DNA of 64,000 nt from Campylobacter concisus (lineage in GTDB: Bacteria > Campylobacterota > Campylobacteria > Campylobacterales > Campylobacteraceae). The stretch spans positions 62,001 to 126,000 of the forward strand of contig NZ_CABPVS010000001.1 in NCBI RefSeq assembly GCF_902460845.1, given 5' to 3'. The notes under the pieces were generated by a model. The model was not told where the DNA came from and made no database searches. It saw only the letters and a list, made by a program, of their open reading frames with translations. The position numbers and the translations under genes were made by a program. Shown piece after piece: positions 1-9,220 of this stretch; within the stretch, counting starts at the first letter, position 1; the number at the start of each line of letters is the position of its first letter.

Positions 1-551
1 ACAGCTACAAAAAATGCACCAAAGTGAAAGTAACCAAAGACATTTTTTTGATCCACGTCAAATTTTTCTAAAAGTGCCTTATATGCACTCTGCCCTGCTC
101 CAAAGCAGATATTTGCCGCTTGCACTAGCAAAAAGCCTTTTAGTACACCATCATTTATAGCGCCGTATTTTATAACCAAAGCTCCAAAAACTGCAACGCC
201 AACGCTAAATAGGTAAAGTGGCCTAAATTTAAAGCTAAATGCGTCGTAGATGAGCGTCACATAAAACGGCGTAAAAATGGTAAAAAGTGCGACTTCTGGC
301 ACGCTTAGATACAAAAATGAATTGTAATAAAATAGATACATAAGCCCTATTTGCACCGCTCCGATCGCCATGATGCCAAATGCTAGCTTTGGGCTGATGC
401 CACGAAATTTTGTAAATGGTAAAAAGACTAAGCTCGCAAGCGCAACCCGAATAAAAACAGCCAAATAACTATCAACCTTGCCAGCTAAAAACTCACCTAT
501 CAAACTAAAGCTAAACGCCCACAAAATGGTTACAAAAATCAGTTTATTCAA
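1..551 (-). CDS. EamA/DMT-family transporter, 3' part cut by window edge
   Basis: Open frame from a TTG at 551, preceded by AGGTGA three bases upstream, running off the window start without a stop. It begins MNKLIFVTILWAFSFSL and consists of successive hydrophobic segments separated by short charged loops, as in inner-membrane drug/metabolite transporters of the EamA family; members export amino acids, amines or metabolites. The start overlaps the stop of the upstream outer-membrane factor by 8 nt, so it is probably translated by coupling at the end of the cme transcription unit. Only about 183 residues are visible, so the substrate cannot be guessed. TTG is chosen because no ATG or GTG lies nearby and the ribosome site fits. 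Confidence 0.8.
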   Translation of the reverse strand, partial: MNKLIFVTILWAFSFSLIGEFLAGKVDSYLAVFIRVALASLVFLPFTKFRGISPKLAFGIMAIGAVQIGLMYLFYYNSFLYLSVPEVALFTIFTPFYVTLIYDAFSFKFRPLYLFSVGVAVFGALVIKYGAINDGVLKGFLLVQAANICFGAGQSAYKALLEKFDVDQKNVFGYFHFGAFFVA

Positions 552-1779
552 TTATCACCTCATTTATTTTTCTTGCACATTCAAAAAAGTACTCAAGTTT
601 ATTTAGCTCAAGTAAATCGCCATCAAGTATGAAATTTGCCCTATCGCTAAAATTTTTCTCACTCACAAATAAAAATTCTTCATATTTTATCTCGCCATCA
701 AGATAGCCACTTAGCAGATCAATAAAATCACTATCAAGCTTATCTTGCTTCAAATCTTGCAAATTTAACTTTGCGCTTAAGCCTTTGATCGTACTTTCTA
801 GCTCTTTTAGGCGAGTGATTATCCTATTTTCCTCATCGCTTAGATCAAGTGCCGCCTTTTGCTCTTCAATGCGCTTAACTTGACTTTGTTTGCTAAGACT
901 TAAGCTATCAGGTAGCTTCCACTCAAACTCCACTCTAGGCCTGTTCGCATCAGCGTAAGCGCCTATCATCTGCGAAGTCGTCCTCTCACCTTTTTTAAAG
1001 CTGTTATTATTCACACTTTGCGTATCTTTTAAGTAAATTTTTGGAGCAAATTTACTCTTTTGCTTCTCATTTTCTTGCTCTTTTATAAATTTTTCTTGCT
1101 CCATCGCCCCAAGTTTTGCGCTTATATCATCTTTACTAAAATCAGGCATCATTATCTTTGAGCCAGCGTTAAAGCCGATCTCGCCGTTTGAGAGCAAATT
1201 TATCCTTGAGTTTAGCTCAGCTAGCTTAAGCCCAAGCTCGTCAAGCTCAGCTCTTTTTTTACTAAGAGTAAAATTTATCGCATCAAACTCAGCTTTATTT
1301 ATCTCGCCATACTCAAACCAAAACTCATTTTCAGCCGCAGCCTTGGCAAAGCTATCAACAAATTTTGTCTCTAAATTTATAAGAGAATTTAGTGCAATGG
1401 CGTTGAAATAGACCTTTGCGACCTGAAAAGCAGTGAGATTCATCAGCTCTTCATCTTTGTAAATTTTCTCCACGCCCTTGTGGTCTAAAATTTTATCAGC
1501 AGCCTCGCTCGCACCGCCATCAAAGATAAGATACTCGACCTTTGCCGTGATCGATCCCGCCTTTGTCATATATCCGCCCTTTATCTCGTCAGGCACAAAG
1601 GTATATCTGCCATCAAGGGATAAATTTAGCTTTTTACTCTTATTTTTATTTATATATTCATTTTTATTAAATTCTTTCAAACTCTCAAGTCTCGCACTTT
1701 GCGCTAGAGCGATGATCTCTAGTAAATTTCCAGCCCAAAGAGGCAAGGCAAAGAGCAAAACTGTTAAAATTTTCTTCAA
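544..1779 (-). CDS. TolC-like outer-membrane efflux factor (second OMF of the operon)
   Basis: 411 residues with a Sec signal peptide (MKKILTVLLFALPLWAG) followed by long alpha-helical, charged segments and an OEP/TolC-type core. It is clearly a paralogue of the CmeD-like protein at 5539-6804: both carry the [IL][FL][IL]-DGGA motif near residues 85-95 and a YFNA.AL motif about 35 residues later. TolC-type proteins form trimeric channels that connect an inner-membrane pump to the outside. Its start overlaps the cmeF stop by 4 nt, so the pump gene has an OMF gene on each side. Which OMF serves the pump, or whether this one serves the following EamA transporter or another system, is unknown. Confidence 0.85.
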   Translation of the reverse strand: MKKILTVLLFALPLWAGNLLEIIALAQSARLESLKEFNKNEYINKNKSKKLNLSLDGRYTFVPDEIKGGYMTKAGSITAKVEYLIFDGGASEAADKILDHKGVEKIYKDEELMNLTAFQVAKVYFNAIALNSLINLETKFVDSFAKAAAENEFWFEYGEINKAEFDAINFTLSKKRAELDELGLKLAELNSRINLLSNGEIGFNAGSKIMMPDFSKDDISAKLGAMEQEKFIKEQENEKQKSKFAPKIYLKDTQSVNNNSFKKGERTTSQMIGAYADANRPRVEFEWKLPDSLSLSKQSQVKRIEEQKAALDLSDEENRIITRLKELESTIKGLSAKLNLQDLKQDKLDSDFIDLLSGYLDGEIKYEEFLFVSEKNFSDRANFILDGDLLELNKLEYFFECARKINEVIIE

Positions 1780-4700
1780 ATTCTCTCCCTTTCATAAAAT
1801 TTTCTTATAAATTTATCAAGATTATAGACCCATGCAAAAAGCACTGGCACGACAAGCAAGCTTAGCAAAGTCGAGCTAATGAGCCCAAAGATGATGCTTA
1901 TAGCCATAGGCGAGTTGGCCTCATAGCCAGCACCCCTGCTAAGAGCAAGAGGCAGCATGGCAAATATCATCGCAAAAGTGGTCATCAAAACAGCCCTTAG
2001 ACGCTTTTTAGCAGCCATTTTCACAGCTTCGTTTGCCTCTATGCCGCTATTTGCAAAGTGGTTTGCAAAATCAACCACCAAAATGGCGTTTTTACCGACC
2101 ATGCCAAAGAGCAAGATGACACCGACCATGACAAATAGGCTAAATGGATTGCCGCTTATAAAAAGTCCGATCACCACGCCACAAAAGGCAAGCGGCATGG
2201 CTAGCATGATGAGAAATGGCAGCAAAAAGCTCTCATAAAGTGCGGCTAGCACCATGTAAATAAGCACTGCGCTCGCACTTACTGTAAAGATAAAAGAAGC
2301 GTTTGTATCGTCCATGAGCTCGACAAATCCAAGAAATTTATACTTGAAATTTGCTGGCAAAATTTCATCAAGCTTCTTTGAAATTTCACTTGCCACGCTA
2401 TTTAGCGGAGCATTATTTTTGGTATTTGCTAAAAATTTTATCTCATCGGCTCTATTAAACCTTGAAATACTAGCTGGCTTTTGCTCAAAACTAATCGTCG
2501 CTACATCGCCAAGTGTGACAAAAAAGCCCTCTTTGCTTCTTATCTTGGTCTTTAAGATATCATTTGTATCGCTTCTAAATTTATCATCAAGGCGCATGTA
2601 AAGCTCATACTCTTTGCCATTTTCGTTTTCAAAAACAGAGACCTCATTCTGGCTAAATGCGCTATAAACGGCGCTTGCAACGCTAGCTTTGTCTAAATTT
2701 AGCCTCTTAGCCTTATCTTCATCGATAGAGATTTGCACGCGTTTTAGCAGATCTTCTTCGGGCGAATTTACATCCGTTGCGTCATTTATCTCTTTTAGCA
2801 TCTTGCTGATTTTTGGTACAAATTTCTCTAACTCTTTGCCATTTTCAGATGTGATAGTAAGCTTAACTGGCTGCACATCGCCACCTTCAACCACTGGCAG
2901 ATCAGCTACTATAACGCTCATATCATCACTTTTTAGCTTGTCACGAAACCTTTGCATGATAGCGTTTTGCCGCTCATGATTAGCTCTATCTTTTAGCTCT
3001 TTTAGCCTAACGTAAGCTTTTACAAGATAAGGCTGCTTGGCGTCTGTGTAGCCAAGGATGAAGTAGGCGTAAGAGACCTGAGGATCGGCGTTTATGAGTG
3101 AAATTTTATCTTTTAGCCTCTCTTTGCTAGCTTGCAGGCTAAGCGAAGGATCGAGCTTAAAGTAGATATTAAACTCCGAGTTATCCTCGCTTGGCATGAA
3201 GTCACCGCCTACAAATTTAGCCAGTCCAAACGAGCAAACAACGACCGCAATCGTTATAGCTAAAAATATGAGCTTAAATTTAAGCGCTAAGGTCAAAAGC
3301 TTCTCATAGCCATTTTCAAGCGCCTCAAAAAAGGGCTCACTCTTTTGAAAAAAGCTGCTTTGTTTGGCATTTACAAACCTAGCACTAAGTGTCGGCACAA
3401 GAAAGATACTCACAAAAAACGAGATGACGATGCCAGCTGCCACGCTCATCGCAAAGGAGTTAAAGTACTTGCCAACGATGCCGCTCATAAAAGCTATTGG
3501 CACAAAGACGCAAAGCAGCACGAGCGAGATCGCAAAGACGCTAAATGCTATCTCTTTTATGCCTGCAAAGCTTGCTTTTAGGGCATTTGGCTCATCTTTT
3601 AGCTTGCTAGCGATATTTTCAGTGACAACTATCGCATCATCGATGAAAATTCCAATACCTAGTGTGAGCGCTATGAGGCTTAGGCGGTTGATGTCGTATC
3701 CTAGGGCATTTATGATGAAAAACGTCGCTACGATACTAGTTGGTATCGCTACGACTGAGATGATGGTGATCGAGAAATTTCTTAAAAATAGATATACGAT
3801 CACGATGGTTAGCAAGACGCCAAGGATCATATCAAAGGCGGTTTGATCGATGTGCTTTTGTATCACTTCGCTCTTATCATAAGCTATTTTTACGTCGTAT
3901 TCGCTACCAAGTAGGCTTTTAAACTGATCTAGCTTTGACTTAGCTAGAGCGATCACGGTTAGAGCGTTTGCGTCTGGGGCTAGCTCAAGACCAAGTAAAA
4001 CGCCACTTTTTTTATCCATTATCGCTGCTTCATTTGCGTCTTTGTAAGCAAGATCAACGCTTGCGATATCTTTTAAAAAGACCCCTTGTTTGATCGTTAA
4101 ATTTCTTATCTCATCTACGCTTTTGGCGCTGAAATTTGACTTGATCGCCATTTGGATTTGTTCATTTTCTATCTTGCCAAGCGGCGCTTTTAAATTTTCA
4201 ACCTTTATCAAATTTGCCACTTCGTTTGCACTAAGGGCGTTTTTATCAAGCTTAAATCTATCAAGTAAAATTTTCACCGCTGGCTCTAAAAAGCCATTTG
4301 TCTTGACCTTTGAAACGCCGCTAATGCGCTCCAAAAACGGCTTTGCCACGTCATCGATCTCTTGCATGAGCTTAGTTTCATTACCATCAAGTCTTGTGAT
4401 AAAAAGGCTAAATACAGATGATGAGAGCCCATTTAGCTTTTCTATCTCGTAGTTTGCGTTTAACCTTACCTTTTGCATCTTGTCACGGACGTCATTTGTT
4501 GCACCCTCTAAGTCTTTATTTAGTTCAAATTCGATGCTAACCACACTTAGGTTATCAAAGCTTGTTGAGTAAATTTTCTTGATACCTTCAATGCTTGAAA
4601 TTTCATCTTCGATCTTTTGCGTGATCTTAGTTTTTATATAGTTCATATCACCGTTTGCGTAAGTCGTGATCTTAACGATTGGGATATTTACTTGTGGATA

Positions 4701-4802
4701 TAAATTTACATTCATCGTCTTTAGAGAATAAATTCCAAAGACAATAAGGCTTAAAAAAACCATTAATGTAGTTATAGGGCGGTTGATAGCTGTTTTTATC
4801 AT
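1776..4802 (-). CDS. cmeF: RND multidrug efflux transporter, CmeF-like
   Basis: 1008 residues, about the length of C. jejuni CmeF (1005). HAE1-type RND permease: an N-terminal TM helix (residues 10-30), a large periplasmic porter loop, TM2-TM6, a second loop and TM8-TM12. The proton-relay pair D388-D389 sits in GIFIDDAIVV (TM4), and the TM10 lysine lies in GKNAIL. RND pumps use the proton gradient to extrude drugs, bile salts and similar compounds through a periplasmic adaptor and an OMF. Overlaps cmeE upstream and the second OMF downstream by 4 nt each. Family assignment is firm; the CmeF name rests on length, gene order and the partner sizes. Confidence 0.92.
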   Translation of the reverse strand: MIKTAINRPITTLMVFLSLIVFGIYSLKTMNVNLYPQVNIPIVKITTYANGDMNYIKTKITQKIEDEISSIEGIKKIYSTSFDNLSVVSIEFELNKDLEGATNDVRDKMQKVRLNANYEIEKLNGLSSSVFSLFITRLDGNETKLMQEIDDVAKPFLERISGVSKVKTNGFLEPAVKILLDRFKLDKNALSANEVANLIKVENLKAPLGKIENEQIQMAIKSNFSAKSVDEIRNLTIKQGVFLKDIASVDLAYKDANEAAIMDKKSGVLLGLELAPDANALTVIALAKSKLDQFKSLLGSEYDVKIAYDKSEVIQKHIDQTAFDMILGVLLTIVIVYLFLRNFSITIISVVAIPTSIVATFFIINALGYDINRLSLIALTLGIGIFIDDAIVVTENIASKLKDEPNALKASFAGIKEIAFSVFAISLVLLCVFVPIAFMSGIVGKYFNSFAMSVAAGIVISFFVSIFLVPTLSARFVNAKQSSFFQKSEPFFEALENGYEKLLTLALKFKLIFLAITIAVVVCSFGLAKFVGGDFMPSEDNSEFNIYFKLDPSLSLQASKERLKDKISLINADPQVSYAYFILGYTDAKQPYLVKAYVRLKELKDRANHERQNAIMQRFRDKLKSDDMSVIVADLPVVEGGDVQPVKLTITSENGKELEKFVPKISKMLKEINDATDVNSPEEDLLKRVQISIDEDKAKRLNLDKASVASAVYSAFSQNEVSVFENENGKEYELYMRLDDKFRSDTNDILKTKIRSKEGFFVTLGDVATISFEQKPASISRFNRADEIKFLANTKNNAPLNSVASEISKKLDEILPANFKYKFLGFVELMDDTNASFIFTVSASAVLIYMVLAALYESFLLPFLIMLAMPLAFCGVVIGLFISGNPFSLFVMVGVILLFGMVGKNAILVVDFANHFANSGIEANEAVKMAAKKRLRAVLMTTFAMIFAMLPLALSRGAGYEANSPMAISIIFGLISSTLLSLLVVPVLFAWVYNLDKFIRKFYERERI

Positions 4803-5542
4803 TTTATTTTACTAACTAGCACTCTGCCTTGACCAAACATGCCAGGTTTTAGCCCGCTGTCATAAGCCTGGGCGTAAAATTTTCTAGTCTCTCGCTTGAT
4901 CTCTGGATAGATAAGCGCGATTTTTACCTCTTTTTCATCGCTTGCTGCGTCAAGTTTAAATTTAAATGTATCGCCAACTTTTACTAAATTTGCGTATTTT
5001 TCATCGATTGCTATTAAAATCTTTACCTCATTTGAATTTAAAACAAAAGCTGGACTAAGCGGTGAAACACCCTCTCCAAGCTCAATGTTTTTACTAGCGA
5101 TAACGCCATCAAAAGGAGCTTTTAAAAGAGCTTTTTTAAGGCGATCTTGCGCATTTAAAATGGCGATTTGTGCACTTTGAACCCGAAGTATCGCTTCGTC
5201 AAATTTATACTTTACTTCGTCGAATTCTTGCTTTGAAGTGACTTCCCTTACTTGAGTAAATTTGTTTAAAGTATTTTTTGCAAATTCACTAGCATTTTTT
5301 GCAAGCTCAAGATCATTTTTTGCCTTTTTAAGAGCGATCTCTAGGCTTGTTTGATCAAGACTAGCTAAAACGTCACCCTTTTTAACGTGGCTTGAGACAT
5401 CTACAAAAATTTTATCCACCTTGCCGCTGCTCTCAAATGCAAGCTTTGAGCTTTGCTTGGCATAGACTTCAAAATCAGCAAAAATTTCCTCCCCTGCAAA
5501 TGAAAAAATACAAAATATCATTAAAATTATCAGCTTTTTCAA
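4799..5542 (-). CDS. cmeE: Periplasmic adaptor (membrane fusion) protein, CmeE-like
   Basis: 247 residues, matching the unusually short C. jejuni CmeE (246). N-terminal signal peptide (residues 1-17), then a lipoyl/barrel-sandwich half-motif with VDVSSHVKKGDVLA, a coiled-coil hairpin (about residues 65-130), the second lipoyl half with APFDGVI, and a beta-barrel domain. Such proteins link the RND pump to the outer-membrane channel. Overlaps cmeD upstream and cmeF downstream by 4 nt each (ATGA-type coupling). No lipobox cysteine follows the signal peptide, so it is probably held by protein contacts rather than a lipid anchor. Confidence 0.9.
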   Translation of the reverse strand: MKKLIILMIFCIFSFAGEEIFADFEVYAKQSSKLAFESSGKVDKIFVDVSSHVKKGDVLASLDQTSLEIALKKAKNDLELAKNASEFAKNTLNKFTQVREVTSKQEFDEVKYKFDEAILRVQSAQIAILNAQDRLKKALLKAPFDGVIASKNIELGEGVSPLSPAFVLNSNEVKILIAIDEKYANLVKVGDTFKFKLDAASDEKEVKIALIYPEIKRETRKFYAQAYDSGLKPGMFGQGRVLVSKIK

Positions 5543-6804
5543 TCTTTAATCCTCTCCAAAATCGGCTCGCCATTTTCAAAAAAGAACTCCACTTTTTTGA
5601 TCTCGAGCTCATCCTTTGCGCTCTCAAAAAGACTAATGGCATCAAATTTTTGAGAGAGTGCCTCAAGCAGGTCGCTATATCCCAAAAGCCCAGAGTTATA
5701 CTTCTCATAGCTAGCTTTTAATGCCAAATCGCTTGCTTTTACATATTCGTTTAGTGAAGCGATTTTTGAAGTAAGCACCACGATTTCACTTTGCAAATTT
5801 TTAAGCCTTGTCTCGTTTTCACGCTTTTTATACTCCAAATTTAGCCTTGCCTCATCAAGCGCGATCTTTTGGGCCTGACTCATCTTGCTAGTGGCGAAAA
5901 AATCAAAAATTTTCCATTTAAAAGCGATACCAAATTTATTGCCATGAGTATCTTCTTTTAAGTATTTATCCACGTATGAGCGGTAAGAACTAAATCTGCC
6001 TAGATCGATATCGTAATTATTTTTATAAAATCCATATGTGTCATAAAGCAAAATTTGAGGCAAAAAACCAGCTCTTGTCTCGCTAAGCTTGGCCTCACCT
6101 AAAAATATATCTTGGCTTAGTCTATCAAGCTCAGCATTCTTTGAAGCTAAATTTGAGCTAATATCAGCCATCTTTGCTCCAGCTACTGGCAAAATTTTCT
6201 CACCAGTCAGCAAATTTATCTCATTTAAGATTTGCTCCATTTTGTTTTTGTATTCAAGCTGCGTACTATTAGCTAAGTAATATTTAGCCCTTACATTTTC
6301 AAGCTCATCTTTTGCGGCAAGCCCTGCAATGTTTGCCTTTTCAAGCTTATCTAAAACACCTTTTAAAAAATTTGTCTGAGCCTGTTTGGCTGTGATTATA
6401 TTTTCAAGTGCAGCTGCGTTAAAGTATAAATTTACGGCCTTAAGTGCAAGGTAGTTTTTAGCTTCATCACTAGCGATGGCGGCTTTGTTTTTTAAAAGCT
6501 GGTTCGTCTTTAGCCTAGCCTCTCTCGCTCCGCCGTCATAAAGCAAAAAATCTATCCTAGCTAGCACACCGGCTGACTCTTTAGCGACTACACTTGGAAA
6601 AGTGCTTGCATTTTTGCCATATGAGCCCTCTAGGCTAAGACTTGGCATATATGAGCTTAATGTGGCTTCATCGTTTAAATTTGCTCTTTTTAGCTCAAGC
6701 TCTTTGATCTTTGAAATTTCATTTTGCGTTGCCTTGTTTGCGATCACGCTTAAATTTGAACCAAGCAAAAATACCGGCAAAAAAATGAATAAAAATTTTT
6801 TCAT
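5539..6804 (-). CDS. cmeD: Outer-membrane efflux channel, CmeD-like
   Basis: 421 residues, close to C. jejuni CmeD (424). Signal peptide MKKFLFIFLPVFLLGSN, then two repeats of long helices typical of the OEP/TolC fold, with FLLYDGGARE near residue 90. It forms the trimeric exit duct of the CmeDEF pump. Its start codon overlaps the fliP stop (TAATG), so it sits inside the motA-motB-fliP run rather than behind its own promoter. The gene order cmeD-cmeE-cmeF is that of C. jejuni. Confidence 0.9.
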   Translation of the reverse strand: MKKFLFIFLPVFLLGSNLSVIANKATQNEISKIKELELKRANLNDEATLSSYMPSLSLEGSYGKNASTFPSVVAKESAGVLARIDFLLYDGGAREARLKTNQLLKNKAAIASDEAKNYLALKAVNLYFNAAALENIITAKQAQTNFLKGVLDKLEKANIAGLAAKDELENVRAKYYLANSTQLEYKNKMEQILNEINLLTGEKILPVAGAKMADISSNLASKNAELDRLSQDIFLGEAKLSETRAGFLPQILLYDTYGFYKNNYDIDLGRFSSYRSYVDKYLKEDTHGNKFGIAFKWKIFDFFATSKMSQAQKIALDEARLNLEYKKRENETRLKNLQSEIVVLTSKIASLNEYVKASDLALKASYEKYNSGLLGYSDLLEALSQKFDAISLFESAKDELEIKKVEFFFENGEPILERIKD

Positions 6805-7535
6805 TAGTGAAAGCTTTTTACGAGATTTCCTATTAGTAAATTCCAGCCATCAACAAGCACGAATATGAGCAGTTTAAATGGCAGTGAGATCATTACAGGA
6901 GGAAGCATCATCATACCCATGGCCATCAGTACTGAGCTTACGACCATGTCGATGACAAGAAATGGCAAATAGAGCAAAAACGCTATCTCAAAAGATGTCT
7001 TTAGCTCACTTATTATAAAAGCTGACATTGCAATACTTAGCGGTATCTCTTCGATATTTGCTGGATTTTGTAAATTTCTAATCCTAAAAAAAAGTGCAAG
7101 GTCTTTTTCTCTTGTGTTTTTTACCATAAATTCTTTAAATGGCTTTAAGCTTTTATCAAGCATCTCTTCATAGCCTATCTGCTCAGCTATATAAGGCTTT
7201 ATGCCATCGTTATAGCTTCTTTGCCCAACTGGCTCCATGATAAAAAATGTAAGAACCATCGCAAGCGAGATGAGTACTGTTGAAGGAGGAACTTGCTGCG
7301 TACCCATCGCTTGGCGTAAAAATGAAAATACGATAACAAGCCTTAAAAAACTTGTCATCATAAAAATGAGCGAAGGAGCGAGTGCAAGTGCGGTGAGAAT
7401 TAGTAAAACATTTAAAGAATTTACAAGCTGCTCGGCATTTGTTGGAGAATTTAGACTTAAATTTATAGTTGGTAGCGCAGGATCAGCTCCAAAAACCGTG
7501 CAAAGTAAAACCGCTAAACCAAGCAGTACCTTCAC
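6804..7535 (-). CDS. fliP: Flagellar biosynthesis protein FliP
   Basis: 243 residues. N-terminal signal/first hydrophobic segment followed by the conserved FliP core: RLVIVFSFLRQAMGTQQVPP, the ISLAMVLTFFIM helix, and a C-terminal segment with MMMLPPVMISLPFKLL. FliP is an integral membrane component of the flagellar type III export gate (FliPQR). It lies 2 nt after motB and overlaps cmeD by 1 nt. In C. jejuni, fliP is also next to glmU, as here (divergent across motA/motB). Confidence 0.97.
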   Translation of the reverse strand: MKVLLGLAVLLCTVFGADPALPTINLSLNSPTNAEQLVNSLNVLLILTALALAPSLIFMMTSFLRLVIVFSFLRQAMGTQQVPPSTVLISLAMVLTFFIMEPVGQRSYNDGIKPYIAEQIGYEEMLDKSLKPFKEFMVKNTREKDLALFFRIRNLQNPANIEEIPLSIAMSAFIISELKTSFEIAFLLYLPFLVIDMVVSSVLMAMGMMMLPPVMISLPFKLLIFVLVDGWNLLIGNLVKSFH

Positions 7536-7537
7536 GA

Positions 7538-8317
7538 CTAATTCCTCATATCAAGGATACTTTTCTTAGTAGCCTCTTTATTTTTTGGCTCAAGCGATAT
7601 GAAGTGAATTTCTACTCTATTGTTCTTGGCTCTGCCATCTTCTGTGCTGTTACTAGCGATCGGATCAAACGAAGCTTTGCCAGAAGCTATTATTCTATTT
7701 TGTGGCACGCCATCGTTGATTAGCTCTTCAACCACGCTTAAAGCCCTTGCAGTTGAGAGCTGCCAGTTATTTTTATAAGCTGAGTCTTTGCTTGGTTCTA
7801 TATTATCTGTATGACCGATGATATCGGCTTTTACATCATTAGGCATTTTCGCTACAATCATGCCTATTCGTTTTAAAAATAGCTTCGCATCTTCACCAGA
7901 AATTTCAGCACTATCTTTCTCAAAAAGCATAGCCGCTGGAAGCCTTACGATAAAGCCATCCTCGCTCTCTTCCATAGTGATCTCAGGTGCTCCGCTAGCA
8001 GCTAGTAACTCATTTATCTTTTTAACATTCATATTTAGCTCACTTTGTGAGCCCTTTTGCTTGCTTATCTTTTTTGCACGAGTATTTTCTGGATCTGTCT
8101 CTTTTTCTATCTGATTTTCAGGTCTAGCGCCACCTTCAAGCACACTTAAAGCACCAGCTAGTGAGCCAACAGCAGCCTCCATCTTTTTAGCATCCATTGT
8201 CGCCATAGAAAGCAATAAAACGAAAAAACAAAGCAAAAGTGACATGAGGTCACCAAAAGCAGCTAGCCACTCAGGCATACATTTTGGACACTCTTCTGGT
8301 TTTATTAACTTACCCAT
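7538..8317 (-). CDS. motB: Flagellar stator protein MotB
   Basis: 259 residues. Short cytoplasmic N-terminus, a single TM helix (about 17-38) with the proton-carrying aspartate D23 in FGDLMSLLLCFF, then a plug/linker and an OmpA-like peptidoglycan-binding domain (about 130-240) with GHTDN, the LS.ARA helix and NRVE. Together with MotA it forms the proton-driven stator that anchors to peptidoglycan. Shares one base with motA and is followed by fliP after 2 nt. Confidence 0.97.
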   Translation of the reverse strand: MGKLIKPEECPKCMPEWLAAFGDLMSLLLCFFVLLLSMATMDAKKMEAAVGSLAGALSVLEGGARPENQIEKETDPENTRAKKISKQKGSQSELNMNVKKINELLAASGAPEITMEESEDGFIVRLPAAMLFEKDSAEISGEDAKLFLKRIGMIVAKMPNDVKADIIGHTDNIEPSKDSAYKNNWQLSTARALSVVEELINDGVPQNRIIASGKASFDPIASNSTEDGRAKNNRVEIHFISLEPKNKEATKKSILDMRN

Positions 8318-9084
8318 TATTCAAACTGACTTTTTCTATCTTTTGGTGGTAAAAATGCTAAGAGTTTAGCTTCAAGCGTTCTTGGATTATCGCCTGCTTG
8401 TATCGACATGATTCCCTCAAGTACGACTTGTTTTTCAAGTGCTTCATCAGCATCGCGAATAGAGAGGATGTTTGCCACAGGCGCACCTATGATATTACCT
8501 ATCATCGCACCATAAAGCGTCGTAAGCAAGGCAACCGCCATTGATGGGCCAATCGCACTAGGATCTGACATGTTAAGAAGCATCGCAACAAGACCAATGA
8601 GCGTTCCTATCATACCCATAGCACCCGCAAAACCGCCAATTTGCTCAAAAATTTTAATATTATTTGAATGTCTTGTACTAGTTTGATCGATATCGATCTC
8701 CAAAAGCGCTCTGATCGCATCTGGCTCATTGCCATCGACTGCCATTGAAAGGCCTCTTTTTAAAAACTGATTTGTCTCATTATTTACTTCGCTTTCAAGC
8801 GATAAGATACCATCACGTCTAGCTTTAGTTGAATAATCGACTATTTTTTTTATAGTCTCAGGTAAATTTACTACGACTGATGGCTTAACAGCAATGCCAT
8901 AAAATTTACCAATACCTTTAAGCGTCTCCATCTTGAAGCCAACCATCATAACGCCGATAGTACCACCAAAAACGATCATTATCGAAGGTACGTCGATATA
9001 TGGTCCTATACCAACGCCAATTGCCATTGATCCAAACAAAAGCACCAGGGTCAAAACCCAGCCGACGACGGTTCCTAAATCCAT
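8317..9084 (-). CDS. motA: Flagellar stator protein MotA
   Basis: 255 residues with four TM segments: two N-terminal (about 5-50), a cytoplasmic loop containing the motor-contact region, and two C-terminal with GGFAGAMGMIGTLIGLV and AVALLTTLYGAMIGN. MotA5:MotB2 complexes conduct protons to turn the flagellar motor. First gene of the long minus-strand run; divergent from glmU with a 136-bp gap. A ribosome site AAGTGAGC lies just upstream of the ATG. Confidence 0.97.
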   Translation of the reverse strand: MDLGTVVGWVLTLVLLFGSMAIGVGIGPYIDVPSIMIVFGGTIGVMMVGFKMETLKGIGKFYGIAVKPSVVVNLPETIKKIVDYSTKARRDGILSLESEVNNETNQFLKRGLSMAVDGNEPDAIRALLEIDIDQTSTRHSNNIKIFEQIGGFAGAMGMIGTLIGLVAMLLNMSDPSAIGPSMAVALLTTLYGAMIGNIIGAPVANILSIRDADEALEKQVVLEGIMSIQAGDNPRTLEAKLLAFLPPKDRKSQFE

Positions 9085-9182
9085 TTAAGCTCACTTTATT
9101 TATAAATTCTTAAGAATTGCTATTTTATTAGCTTTTTGTTGAAACAATCGTTAAATTAAAAAAATTGTTTGCCATTTTTTGA

Positions 9183-9188
9183 TACAAT
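9183..9188 (+). promoter_or_regulatory. Sigma70-type -10 box for glmU
   Basis: TACAAT follows a T-run and lies 32 bases before the chosen glmU ATG at 9221. Campylobacter housekeeping promoters usually show only a clear -10 box with periodic T-rich DNA upstream, as here. Confidence 0.5.
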
Positions 9189-9220
9189 CTGCGAAATTTT
9201 TAACGTTAAAAGGCTTAAAA

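Noticed and set aside
1478-4452. Plus-strand frames of up to 160 codons opposite cmeF and the second OMF
   Set aside because: Antisense shadows of long, well-supported minus-strand genes.
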